Assembly (NCBI GenBank): GCA_010356995.1
Contig: ML996706.1
Span: 186,001-250,000, forward strand
Direction of reading: 5' to 3'
Source of the DNA: Trichodelitschia bisporula
Lineage: Eukaryota > Ascomycota > Dothideomycetes > Phaeotrichales > Phaeotrichaceae
DNA length: 64,000 bases
The notes below the pieces were generated by a model. The model ran no database searches and was not told the origin of the DNA. It saw only the letters and a program-made list of their open reading frames with translations. A program made the position numbers and the translations under genes. Below are positions 1 through 10,939 of this stretch, piece by piece. Every line of letters begins with the position of its first letter. Positions within the stretch are counted from its first letter, which is position 1.

Positions 1-792
1 GCTCCCCCGCGGCTACTCCGTCCAACCCCAGCTTCTGATCCCCCCGCCCACCATCCACCATCCACCATCTCACTACCTCAACCACCACAACCCCCCCACC
101 CCCTCCCATCTCGCCCCTCACCTCCAAGTCAGGTGCATCCGTTCCGCCTGCGCACAATTCCCCCCACCACTTACCACCACCACTACCACCATCTCTAACC
201 CCCCCGCCAAACACCACACACCATACACCATACACCGCACCACCACAAGCATACTCACCACCGCCACTTCTGCTCAATCTCCCCGACCTTTTGCCTTTCT
301 GCCTAGACGCGCAAAAACGCACACCCTAGCTCCGCCCTACCAAAACGCGCTTTCCTGGGACCACGCGAAAGCCGTTGTTTCTTGAAGCTGGGAAAAAGAA
401 GGAAGCAAGGCTACGGCTCCCTCGTGCCCCACCCTTGGGTCGTATCAAACTCGACACAATGTACGTGGGTGTCTTTCGCTTTGTACGCCCCATTAACTCG
501 TCACCTTCTCCGCCTGTCTGTACATGAAGAAACCACCAATGTAGCAGTGGCAAGTCGGTATCTTCTCTTTCATCAGGCTGCGCCAGCCTCTCTCCATCAC
601 CTCCCCCCAGTCTCTATCATTTACATATTGTCATCATGATGTTCCAGTCATACTCATCTTTGCTTTCTCATCTTGCACCTTCTCCGATGCCAATATCGCT
701 TCTCTTTCTTACGCTGGGCTTTCGTCTAAAGTCGCCCACATCCTTTCATCATCCTTCTCTCCTTCCTCACGTGCAGTCTCCCATTAACCAAC
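1..792. other. Upstream and leader region of the Zn2Cys6 gene
   Basis: This stretch is pyrimidine-rich, with loosely repeated CCACCAT/CACCA units around 45-260, and no convincing gene is seen. Short open frames with ATGs at 635-637 and nearby run into the following gene in another frame, so if transcription starts far upstream they would act as uORFs. The transcription start is unknown. Confidence 0.4.
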
Positions 793-3168
793 ATGCCTTC
801 GCATACAGTTTTTGTGTTCCCTCGGCCCAACCGCCTCATGCCGTTGGAAACACCGCTGTTACGCGTGAGCCGGCCTGTCGCTGCATGCCAGCGATGTCGT
901 CAGGCGAAAATCAAATGCGACGGAAAGCTCCCTGCTTGCAGCGCTTGCGAACGCACCAACCGCACCTCTGAATGCTCAAGTACGAACGATCAGTTTGCCA
1001 AAGGCAAGGAGCGGAGCTATGTCGCCACTCTCGAATCCCGGGTGGAACGCCTCGAGCGCAAGATCTCCGAAGCTCGTGCTCGTCGGAAATCCTCCATTGC
1101 TCTTGCCGACTCAACTGCGGCCCGCCGTGTATCTGTGGACGCCAACAACAAGCCCAAGGACCCGCGCCTTGCTCGCCGGAAAGAGCTGTCCGATATTGAT
1201 GAGCTTGTGGCTGATTTTGGTTTTCTGTGAGTAGATGCTACCTGCCATCCAATTCATTCCCCAGGGCTGACCAGCCGGCAAGTGCTGTCAATGCCACAGC
1301 AAGAGACTTTTATGGCTTCACCAATGGCATGACATATGCGCGCCTCATCATCTCAGCATCCTCACGGGAGCTATTACCAAGTGGCATGATGAAGGAATAC
1401 CCCCCAAGCCACACTGCGCGTTCTCTGGTTCTGCACTACTTGGATGTCGTCTTCACCATGCTACCGCTGTTTGAAGAGGCGAGCATCTGGGCGTCTGTTG
1501 ACGCCGTATACAGTGACAACCCTTGGAAGGCCTCCATGTCCGATCATTGGGTTGTCCGTATGATATTGGCCATTGGTTCTCTCCTGCAGTCGCAGCAGCG
1601 TGGGGATACTCATTATTCTGACGCCATTGGCCATGTATGCGCTGCACTTGACGTTGCCGAGCAGGTCCTCCATCCAGGCTCCATTGCTAGCATCCAAGCC
1701 ATGGTACTGCTTGTCCAGTACGCAAGCCTCGATCCGGCCCATTTTGATAACTGGACGCTCATCGGTGCTGCCTCACGAATGATGGTGGACCTCGGCATGC
1801 ACCAAGATCCTTCTAAATCTGCCATGATGCTGAGGACAAAACTGGAACTTCGTAGAAGGGTGTATTGGTGTGTTTACGCTCTCGATCGGTAGGTTTTCAT
1901 GTCAGACTTCACCCGTGGTGCTTAACCGTTACAGGTCTGCCTCCATTGTCGAGAATCGCGCCTTCTCATTTTCGGATGACGCCTCCAGCGTTGCCATGCC
2001 TTTCAGGGCTAAGTTGCTTTCACCGCCGGCGAGTCCAAGCATCTGGCAGCAATCTCATGAGCCCGCGCTGGCCCTTTTCCATCTTCGCCAGCTGCAGTCC
2101 GAGTGGTACACCAAAATTTTCCAGTCTGGCCGCACGCCATGGCTAGATCCTTACCAGGAAATCTGGCCCATCTACGCTGAAATGTCGAAATGGTTCTCTG
2201 GCCTCCCTCCAACTCTTCCTCCGCACAGCCGCATGTTTTTCGAACGCGAAATTCTCTACTCCTATGTACACCTTCTCTCGTCCAGTCCGCGGTGCCCACA
2301 CCCATCTCCGCAAGCACAGCGGCTCCTGTTCGAACATGCGGTGGCCTTTGCTGCCCGTATCCATGACGCAACAAAGCACAAGGAGCCAGCAATAACTTAT
2401 CACGACACACGGCGAGCCTACCATGTGGCTCACAGATTTGTCGAAACACTGGATGCGAATTTTGAACCACTACTACGCGCCGCCATATATCCCGCTGCGT
2501 CGCTTTCTATCTTCCCTACTTCACCACTGAACCTGGATGCTGAGGTGGATCCACTGGCTGGTGCAGGTAGCGCTCAAGCGCAGATACAACCACCAGCCGT
2601 CCCAGAAATTTACCCACCCGAAACGGCCAACGAAACACCCGCCTTCCGCGCTAAAGCAGCAATCGACTCTTTCATCGCGGCTCTCTCTGCACTAGGAGCT
2701 AGGTTTGGGCATGTTGACGGCGTCAGCTGGCGGGACCAGTTCCAAACCGAAGCCTTAAGCGTGCTAGTAAAGCTGGATACGCGGCTGAAGCAAGAGCAGC
2801 AGCTAGCACAGGGTCTGTCGCCATCGATGGGCTCACAGGGAATGGGCCCCGAATTTGACGTTTGGAACAACTCGGGATCGGCCGGCGTTCGACCGGTATC
2901 GTCACCCATGGGCCTAAGTCCAAGCCCGCATCATTCATCGCAAAGCGTCTACCCTTCACCAGCAAGCACTGCATACAGCCCACAGTTTGTCCATAACCAC
3001 ACCCATCATGCGCCTCAACAACAATGGAATGATGGGAGTGATCCCAACTTGCCTCTGCCAGGATACTACGGCAATTCTAGCAATGACCTTGTAGTCATGG
3101 AAAACACGGCTGCGTCAATGCCAAGTTGGGAGTCCATAGGAGGAAGTACTGACTCGACGTTTATGTGA
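793..3168 (+). CDS. Zn(II)2Cys6 transcription factor with fungal-specific middle homology region
   Basis: Likely a nuclear DNA-binding regulator of about 757 residues. Exons are read as 793-1226, 1283-1888 and 1935-3168; the second intron (1889-1934) has a clean GTAGGT donor, a CTTAAC branch and an ACAG acceptor. The first intron is less certain: 1227-1282 uses an AAG acceptor after a GCTGAC branch, while an in-frame CAG at 1264 would make an intron of only 38 bp. The zinc cluster has six cysteines at residues 32, 35, 42, 49, 52 and 61, followed by a basic linker and a short coiled coil. The middle region, from DFYGFTNGMTYARL onward and including RRRVYWCVYALDR, fits the Fungal_trans family. 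The C-terminus is rich in Ser, Pro, His and Gln and may be an activation region. The target pathway is not recognised. An internal Met at residue 16 is an alternative start. Confidence 0.85.
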
Positions 3169-3966
3169 TGACCTTCTGAACCGAAGGAGAGCTTACGCGT
3201 CGGCGCTAAGTATTTATCTTGGTTTTGGTTTTAACTCTGTACCATTTCGGAGGGACAACGTACTTCGAATTCTCGATGTCTATAGCGTACCGCATTGAAC
3301 TGTGTACACGTATTGGATTGCGAAGCACTGAACGTCAGTCTTCCCGCGATTTTTTTCCTCCTAGGCTCTTTTTTGTATTTGCGTTACTGGGACCGGAACT
3401 TAGCCTCTCCATTGGAGATATAGAGCCACTGGTGCAGCTGGTAGTCGGTGGCCGGCTATAAGCCTCTCCGACCCCTTGATTCTGGCATTTACTGCGTTGG
3501 CGGCTGTATATCTATTCTGTTGTGGTTTGCAGGAGCGCATGGTGGCCTGTTTGGACGGGCTTGTGAGAGTTGGCCTGTATGATACCCGTTCGATTGACCT
3601 CAGCACCCGAATTCGATGCTGCTCTTGCGCAAATGCTAGACGCGTAATACGCAACAAATTGCAATACTCGGTAGTTTTGTGGACAATCCATGGTCTCTGT
3701 AAGGAGCAGCTTTGGGTCTAGGCTGCTCCAATCGGACTCTGCTAGGGGATTAAAATGCAACCGGGCCCATAGTACATGCTGTTGCATTGCCCTCGGCTTG
3801 GCGCGGGGTCGCGCAGCGGCATCCTGCGACTTACGATTTCAAGAGAAGGCTAGCTCCAACACAGGATAGCCTGGAGCCAATGATGCTGGCCGGGGGGGGA
3901 ATTAGCTTGCCAGAAACAACCACGGTCGAGTGAAGTTGGAAGCGGCCACCACGTGCGACTTTAGGT

Positions 3967-3973
3967 TATAAAG
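3967..3973 (+). promoter_or_regulatory. TATA box of the DUF3632 gene
   Basis: TATAAAG lies about 90 bp upstream of the ATG at 4065 and just before an ACACTC/CAATC-rich stretch typical of fungal transcription starts. This is a motif match only. Confidence 0.5.
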
Positions 3974-4029
3974 ATCGCGAGACCTACAACACTCTCAATC
4001 TCAACATCGCACACCCAGTTCCCTCCCAG

Positions 4030-4062
4030 CCTCCTCCTCCTCCTCCTCCTCCTCCTCCTCCT
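4030..4062 (+). repeat. (CTC)n microsatellite in a 5' leader
   Basis: About ten CTC units end two bases before the ATG of the DUF3632 gene. The repeat lies in the presumed 5' UTR, so length changes would alter the leader and not the protein. Confidence 0.85.
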
Positions 4063-4064
4063 AT

Positions 4065-4952
4065 ATGATGGCCACGCCCCACTTCTACCGCGAGCCCGGA
4101 ACCCCCTCTTCAGCCGAGCCCCTCCAGCAGGGCGACACTTTCCCCCCCCGGCCCCCCCTCAACCCGAAAGAACAGTTGATTGTCGCGGTCATCAAGGCCT
4201 TTACCAACACCAACTCCATGTCTGTTGCCGACACAGTTCTCTACCTCGCGGACCCCGTCAATGTCGCCTGCACAACTGGTGATCCGGAACCCGAGCTTTG
4301 GGCCTTGTACTCGGCCCTCCTTCGCTACGCTCGCAGCGTACCGTTCGACGATGACGCCGCACACGGCCGCCTCGTGCTCCTTCTCCAGGCACTGAAGGCG
4401 CAGCCCGAGCCGCCGCCGGGCCCGGGGCGGGATGTGCTTCTTTCTACGTGGGGCGGGACGAGCGTGTGGGCCAGCCTGGCGCTGTTCGGGGCGGTGGCCC
4501 GCGAGGAATGGGACGAAGCGCCGGGGGCGCGGGGTGGGACGGGGTCAGCAGACGAGGTACGCGAGTGGAGGAATCTGAATGCGTTTGTGGCTAGAGTGAC
4601 GGCGGCAGGAGTGTATGATTTCAGTGTCTATGGGTTTTGGGCACTGAGGGACACGCTCTCGCCGTTGGATCCTGCGGAGGCGCAGGGGCCGAGGACGGAT
4701 ACTTGGGTCGGTGATAGACTTGATGAGTTCTTGCCTGCGGCGGTGATGTGGCCGGTTTGTGCGGGGAGGGTGCTGTATGGAGAGGCAGTTAAGGCTGGGT
4801 GGAACGGGCAGGAGTTCTCGTTGACGAGGTGGCAGTCGTGGTGGGAGAGATTGCACGAGATCGTGTTGTCGAATGTCGGGGAGGAGACGAGGTACATGGC
4901 TCAAATGGCCATAAGGGCCATGGATGAGGCGACGAAGGCGGGGACATCATGA
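4065..4952 (+). CDS. DUF3632 family protein of unknown function
   Basis: A single-exon protein of 295 residues. The layout fits the fungal DUF3632 family: an N-terminal Pro-rich tail, a helix around residues 35-75 with LIVAVIKAF and AVADTVLYLADP-like segments, then a stretch with LNAFVARVTAAGVYDFSVYG, and a C-terminal WQSWWERLHEI segment. No signal peptide or membrane segment is seen. The family has no established activity, and a soluble helical protein is inferred. Two ATGs in tandem (4065, 4068) make the exact start uncertain by one codon. The gene has its own TATA box and a CTC-repeat leader. It is transcribed in the same direction as both neighbours but too far from them to share a transcript. 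Confidence 0.8.
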   Translation: MMATPHFYREPGTPSSAEPLQQGDTFPPRPPLNPKEQLIVAVIKAFTNTNSMSVADTVLYLADPVNVACTTGDPEPELWALYSALLRYARSVPFDDDAAHGRLVLLLQALKAQPEPPPGPGRDVLLSTWGGTSVWASLALFGAVAREEWDEAPGARGGTGSADEVREWRNLNAFVARVTAAGVYDFSVYGFWALRDTLSPLDPAEAQGPRTDTWVGDRLDEFLPAAVMWPVCAGRVLYGEAVKAGWNGQEFSLTRWQSWWERLHEIVLSNVGEETRYMAQMAIRAMDEATKAGTS

Positions 4953-5394
4953 ATGACCAGTGATGCCTTGCTACGGAGTATGGATATGGATATGGTTGTA
5001 TTGTTTCGTTTTCGTTTGCCATTGAACAGTCCTACGAGCTTAGTAGGGATTGGGGGGGGAGTGGAGGACATGTCCCACAATAGCGGGCCAGGCAGAAGGA
5101 GTGCAGCAGCACATCCAAGCGGAAGCACCGCTCAATGAAGACAGACGAGGTTGAATTTAAGCCTTACAGCCTGAAGTTGCCAAAGACACGCCAAGAACGA
5201 TCGCCCATCGTCGACATCTCTTGGCAACATGAGACGGGAAATCCATCGACCTCCCACAAACGAGCTCGCGTGCACATCATATAACCACCGCCCCCAATCC
5301 CTCAACTTCAGATTCTCTCCTCTTTGGTTAATCTCCGCATCTACGGGCGCCACACTAGGGAGCACATAGACAGACGCTCCACCCTACCGCCACC
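4953..5394. other. Intergenic region before U2 A'
   Basis: This holds the 3' flank of the DUF3632 gene and the promoter of the U2 A' gene. A run of Gs (5051-5059) and no open frame of interest are seen. Confidence 0.4.
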
Positions 5395-6342
5395 ATGAGG
5401 TTAACAGCAGACCTCATCCAAAACTCCCTCTCCTACATCAACCCGTTGAAAGAACGCGAGCTAGACCTGCGAGGTGCGTGTGAAAAGAGCAGATACTACA
5501 TTTTGAAAAGAGCCTAGTTGATACAATCTCCCGGGAGAACCGCAGGCCACAAAATCCCCGCCATCGAGAACCTAGGCGTTGCGCGCGTACGTCCGCCTAC
5601 CCACGAGCACCTTACCTCCCCCACCGCCACGATGACGTCCCCCCAACTAACTCCCTACAGGATCAAGACTGCATCGACCTGACAGACAATGACCTAACCC
5701 TCCTAGCCAACTTCCCCCTCAACCCGCGCCTCCAAACCCTCCTCCTGGCCCGCAACCGCATCGCCGCCCTGCAGCCCACGCTCCACAAGTCCATACCGCG
5801 CCTTACCACTCTAGTGCTCACGCACAACCGCCTCGCCGAGCTCGCGGACCTCGACCCGCTGTCCCACTTCTCGCACCTCACATACCTCTCCCTGATCGAG
5901 AATCCCGTTGCGCTGAAGGAGGTACGTCGCGCCCATCCCTCCTCCCGCTCCCCAGAACTGATATATTCCGCGCCAGAACTACCGCTACTGGGTCATCTGG
6001 TGCATCCCCTCCGTCCGCTTCCTCGACTTTGTCAAGGTGCGCGATGCAGAGCGCACAAAGGCGAAGACCCTCTTCGGCACCGCGGAGGAGCCCACGCCGC
6101 TCGCGACGAAGATCATGGGCATCAAGTCCAAGGGCTTCGACATGAGTGCCAACGGGACGACGCGCGGCGCCGCCGGAGCTGCTGGCGAGTACCGCGTGCA
6201 GTTGACGGACAAGGAGCGCGCGCGTATCCGCACTATGATTACGAATGCCAAGAGCTTGCAGGAGATTGCGCGGTTGGAGAAGGAGCTGAATGAGGGGCGT
6301 GTGCCAGGTGGGGTTCTGGATGATGATGCAATGGAGGAGTAG
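5395..6342 (+). CDS. lea1: U2 small nuclear ribonucleoprotein A' (Lea1)
   Basis: A leucine-rich-repeat protein of U2 snRNP that, in the known family, pairs with U2 B'' on stem-loop IV of U2 snRNA during spliceosome assembly in the nucleus. Four exons are read: 5395-5473, 5546-5586, 5661-5921 and 5977-6342, joining to 248 residues, the family's usual size. All donors are GTGCGT or GTACGT. The diagnostic start is MRLTADLIQNSLSYINPLKE, followed by LDLRG, then LRR units (DLTDNDLTLLANFP, LQTLLLARNRI, LTTLVLTHNRL, LTYLSLIENPV), the cap NYRYWVIWCIPSVRFLDF, and a charged C-terminal tail with KSKGFDM. The 41-bp second exon is short, so automated gene finders may skip it. Confidence 0.95.
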
Positions 6343-6774
6343 CCTGGTTCTGATGCGTGTCTGATGCTAGTTACACGTGGTAATGGGCCGCAAAAGGCCT
6401 TTGGTACATTACATACCTGAACCGTGTGTGAAAATGAATTCGGTATGAACCCACAATAATTTACGACGGGAAACTGTCGCTAGGAGTATCGGGCGTGCTC
6501 ATTCAACATATGCATTTCAAATACAACTACCGACACCGATCCAAACACGAAGACACTCAGTCGCCTGCTTCTTGGATATCCTATTCAAACCCAGTCCCAG
6601 CATCATTGCGTGCTCGCAGTTCACGTCAAGTCTCAATCATTCCCCTAACCCACTCGCAACATCATTTCTTAGATACCATGATACCCCGGGCCCATCACAC
6701 CCGCCCTTTTAGCGTCCGAGTAAACCCACAAGGCATAAACAAACAACCGAACAGCAAAGCATTTCGACACGCCC
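6343..6774. other. Convergent 3' ends of U2 A' and PAT1
   Basis: About 430 bp lie between two convergent genes. It should hold both 3' UTRs, and nothing coding is seen. Confidence 0.5.
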
Positions 6775-9584
6775 TTACCCAACAAGAAGATCCACATCAA
6801 GGCCGATAGCATGCATAAACAGGTTAACATGCCCAAGCCTGACAGCTGCCATATCAGCCGGCAGCGTGCGGCCCATGCGTACTGTTTCCATAACCCGGTT
6901 CTTGACACCCATGACGAGCCGCTGCTGCTGTTCAGGATTCGAAGCTGCACCCATGGCAGCGAGGAACTGCCACACATGTACATCGTCCGCATTGAGCACA
7001 GTCCCCGGGAAGACGAAAGGCAGAGCTGGCTCGGCAGCGTCGAAGAGGCGGTTGAAGGTCTCAGTCCACTGTTCCCATTCGGCGTGAGCGGCGCTGTCGG
7101 CTGAGGGTGTCGGCTTCAAAAGCTCGGCGCGAGAGACGAGCATTGTCAGAATGGACACGCCAATTTTAGTGCACACAATGGCTGAGACGGTGGTACGCTC
7201 CGTGACCAGACCCAGGACGCCGGCGATTATGTTAAGAGGCGCTTCGTTCACGGACCTGAACAAGCACGGCATGACCGCTTGGGCGAATAGTTCAATCTCT
7301 TCGCGTACGGCAAGTGGGGCCGGAGCGGAAGCGTCATGGAGAGCATAGGCAATGACATCAAGAGAGTCGAGGTGAGCGACAATCATAGTGAGGGTGGTGA
7401 CGCGCTGCTGTTCATCGATGTGACGGAAGACGCGTGGCATGACCTTCTTACCCTTAGGATGAGAGAGGATGGCGACAAACGGATGCAGAGTGGGTGAGCT
7501 ATTGAGTTAGCGGATCGTTAACCGAAGGTACGAGCATAACCTACTTCTGAATGAAGGGCTCGAGAACCTTGAGGTCGGCCCATATCCTCTGGTTGAGGAT
7601 CTGCATCTTCTCGCGCCACTCCAAGTGCTGCTGAACGGTAGCTGAATCGCTGGTATCCGTCAAAGGAGGCGGCATCTGTCTCTCATGGTCTTCCATTTCC
7701 ATGACGGAGTTGTAAAGTGTTTCGATATTCCGCAGAACAACACGGCGTTCCGCAGCAGCATCGTGAACCCTGCTGGGCCTACGAACAGGGTGATGAGGGT
7801 GGGAATTGCTGTCGTTCCGCCTGATATTGAGAAGAGGTTTCGGTGTTTTCGCATTGCTGAAAGAGATCTTCCCAAGGCTGCCCTCAATCACAAGTTGCTT
7901 GTTCTTAGGCTTTGCACGAGCGGCCTCGACAGCTCGTTGGACCTGTTGTTCCATCCTCTGCATATGATTATCGACGCCACGAGCATTTCGACGCCCGGCA
8001 AAGCGGCCACCGGTCTGGAAGAGATAGGTTTGTGCAAACTGGTTGGCCGGTTGGTGAGGATCGTGACGAGGCGCGCCACGGATTTGCGAGTACACTTGGT
8101 AGTAGAAGTCTTCGTTTAGAACAGACTCCATATCGTTCGACTCCACCGTACCAGTCGCGGTAACCAGTTGCTGCAGTTGGATACGAGTAATGAAGTTCTT
8201 GTCTTGAGGAGTCATCAGTCCATTGTCCTTCGAAAGCAAATAAATTTTGTGGTTGCGCTTCGCACGTTTCGAGTCCTCCTCCATGAATGCCAAGCGATCT
8301 TCGTCAGAAAGCTGCAGGATCTGCTGGGGGTTGGTAATGATGGGTCCTTGGTAGGAAGGCCCACGCTGATGAGCCGGTCCGGTCGGAATGCGCGGACCTT
8401 CAGGCATCCGCTGATATGGCTGCGGAACTGGCGGGCCCGACTGTCCATGACCAGAGAGCCTGTTTGGGTTCTGCAGGATCTGGCGAGGCTGAGGTGCAGG
8501 GGTATGCCGCTGTGCACTCTGCTCCACTTGCGAAGAAGGCCGAGGCCGCTGAAGGATCTGGGGGTGCTGTGGCTGCGGCGGAAACCCCTGACTTGGCAGT
8601 TCAGGCTGTCTCGCCGCAGCAGGAGGCTGCTGGGATCCAGGGGGCGGATGAGGGCGCTGTAAGATTTGCGGCGGGTGCGAGAAAACAGTTGGCTGGGGAG
8701 GTGGCGTCGGCTGTGCATGAATTTGAGGCTGACGATGCCCGTGTTGCTGTAGAGAAGGAAATGCAAAGCCCGGGTGTTGCTGCGGAGGTTGCTGCGGAGG
8801 TTGCTGCGGGGTTTGCTGCGGGGGTTGCTGCGGGGGTTGCTGCGGAGGTTGATGAGGCATAAAGTGATGCTGTTCAGGCATGTGCTGAGGATAAGACGGG
8901 GTTTGATGCACAGGTACGGGAGGGGGGGCCGACTGCTGGCTTTCTGCACGCATGAAGGCTTCGACTTCTTCAACACTGAGTATCTTCCTAGCAGGCGGAG
9001 GAGCGGCGGCCGAAGGTTGGGCCGGTGAAGGGGTGGCATGGGATGAGAAAGCAGCTGCTTGATAGCCCGAGGGCCCAGCTCGTTCAGGTGCCCTCTTAGG
9101 CCCAATGCCCCAGAGATTGGCATCCGCTTGCAGTTGGGGAATGAAACCTTCATAGCCTGTCTTTGCCGGCTTGGTAGCCTTCCTCGGGGGACTAGCAGGC
9201 TTCGGGGCTAGACGAGCGGGCGCCTTTTGAGCAGCAAAGCGCATCCGCTCTTCCTCAATCGCCCTGGAAACGCCGCCAGTTTGACCCGAGAAGTCGAAAT
9301 CCTTACCAATGGACTGCTGCGTAAGGCGTTCCTCGCCGAAAGTGTCATCGTTGAATGCGTCGCCGCTTTCTTCGAGCTGATCGCCGAGTCCGTCGTATGT
9401 CTCCTCGAAATCAAGGCTGCAAGCATTGGTTAGTGGCCAGTGACTTTCAAAATAGTGAAGTCACGTACACCTCTGCTTCATCAGCTAAGCCTCGGCTAGG
9501 TATGCCAGCAAACGCATCGCGCGGTTGCGAGAAGCCTGGAGCATCCTGTCTATGCCCACGATCATTGAACCCGAAAAAAGACAT
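6775..9584 (-). CDS. pat1: PAT1-type mRNA decapping activator (topoisomerase II-associated protein)
   Basis: A P-body scaffold that, in the family, links the Lsm1-7 ring, Dhh1 and the decapping enzyme on deadenylated mRNA. Exons on the minus strand are 9469-9584, 7545-9416 and 6775-7498, joining to 903 residues. The start MSFFGFND is the hallmark N-terminus of fungal Pat1; it continues to LDFEETYDGLGDQLEES. The middle (roughly residues 170-400) is disordered and rich in Pro and Gln. The core follows, with MEEDSKRAKRNHKIYLLSKD and RFAGRRNARGVDNHMQRM-like basic segments. The C-terminal alpha-helical domain includes HPFVAILSHPKGKKVMPR and RVFRHIDEQQRVTTL, split by an intron (7499-7544) with a GCTAAC branch. 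Four short QILQ motifs recur in the disordered part. The gene diverges from KRE2. Confidence 0.93.
8774..8845 (-). repeat. PPQQ tetrapeptide repeat in PAT1
   Basis: About six imperfect copies of a 12-bp unit encoding PPQQ (one copy TPQQ) lie in the disordered half of PAT1. This is an in-frame minisatellite likely to vary in length between strains. Confidence 0.85.
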
Positions 9585-10939
9585 GATGGCGCCTCAGGTG
9601 GTGCCGGAATAGAAATTGGAGCTGGTAAAACTGGATGCAAATGTAGTGGTTGCTGCGTAGAGAGGCGAGAAGATTTACTGCGAACCAAGCGGGGCAGTTG
9701 CTGCAAAGAGCAGCTCTGCGAACCGGGAACAATGAGCTGACACAGCAAGTCGAGGAATGACAGTAAGGGTGGTTGAAATGGATGGTGGTGGAGGGTGAGG
9801 AGAGAGGGACAGAGGGACAGGAGACAGTGACGCTGCACCTTGACTCCTTTCGGTGGGGTTTGAGGTTGCAGTGTTGATCGCTCTTCTCTCTCTCACACAC
9901 ACTGTCGTTCCGTCCCCTCGTCTGTCCGGTGACCGGTGATTCGTTAATCCGGGTTTACCTGCAGCGCTGCATATTGAATGACATAAGCAAAAGGTGGTGC
10001 TAACGTCATTCGTTGCCTCGTCGACAAGGCGATCAATCTTGAAATCACGTGCTATGCAGTGTAGATCGCTCCTTCGAATTCCATTTTCGGTTCTCACGGT
10101 TTGGAGACACACGCCACAGTTTCAAAGGGAATGCGGGAGTGGCGCAACGGGCTCCACGATACAGAAGCGGGTTAGTCATTAAGATGAGATGTAACGCTTG
10201 ACCGCGCGTCCCTTTGACCAGTTAGGTGGCCAGTTGCCACTCACATCCCGAATCTCACGCGGAGGCAGAAGTGAGGCAGAGTGCACAAATCACAGCAACA
10301 TGTCTGGAAGAGTGTGAAGGTGTGAGGTTCTTGGCCAGTGAATTGCCAAGTTGTGCAAGCCTGTGTTTTCTTTTGCTGCCAGCCCGCAGCGGAAGTAGTG
10401 CGCATCAAGTTGCAACACCAGAAGGAGGCTTTGCACCAAAGCTACCACAGTACTCCTCTACTCCTCAACTCCTCATCTCCTCATCTCCTCAACTCCTCAT
10501 CTCCTCAACTCAACTCCTCAATCTTTGTTTCCTGACATTTCTCCTCCTCCTCCTCCTCCCTCGCCTCGATTAATCTTCACCCGCCACTTCTCCAGCATTC
10601 CTTCTGCATCCCCTGAGGTTACCGCCCTTGAAGAGGGAAAGGCCCCGAAAGTGCGTTAATCCCCTGTTCTATTCCCTAGGGTGTGCCTTGGTGCAGCAAA
10701 CTGCCAGTCGTTGTCTCCACCCTTACGTAGGGCCTGCCCGCAATCCGTCACGCACTGTCCCTTGCTACGCACTGCGCATCTTTGTCCCACCCGCCAGGAC
10801 CCCCAGGCTCCTTCCACCTAAATACGTGTCTCATCCACAACAACCCTTAGTCCGTTTCCTCTCACCTTCATCCAACCTGGATTCCCTACGCAGAGCCTTT
10901 GGAGCGGAGCCGGTCGGGCGCTTCTCTTCAGGCATAAAG
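9585..10939. promoter_or_regulatory. Shared upstream region of PAT1 and KRE2
   Basis: About 1.35 kb between divergent start codons. No gene is seen. Near KRE2 there is a pyrimidine stretch with tandem CTCCTCA(A/T)CT units (10451-10530) and, further down, more CTC. This is typical of fungal leaders. No specific operator is identified. Confidence 0.5.
10451..10530 (+). repeat. Tandem CTCCTCA(A/T)CT repeat
   Basis: A decamer-like unit is repeated about seven times with slight variation in the presumed leader or promoter of the KRE2-like gene. Confidence 0.75.

Larger units (their letters stand above)
3169..4064. other. Intergenic region, 3' flank and DUF3632 promoter
   Basis: No convincing gene is seen; open frames here lack fungal coding character. 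The right half should hold the promoter of the DUF3632 gene: a TATAAAG box lies about 90 bp before its ATG, followed by a pyrimidine leader. Confidence 0.5.

Noticed and set aside
8168-9153. Long frames on both strands inside PAT1
   Set aside because: They are other-frame readings of the PAT1 Pro/Gln-rich coding sequence.
4030-10530. Short tandem repeats considered as a repeat array such as CRISPR
   Set aside because: They are microsatellites in leaders and low-complexity coding DNA, without spacers of constant length.
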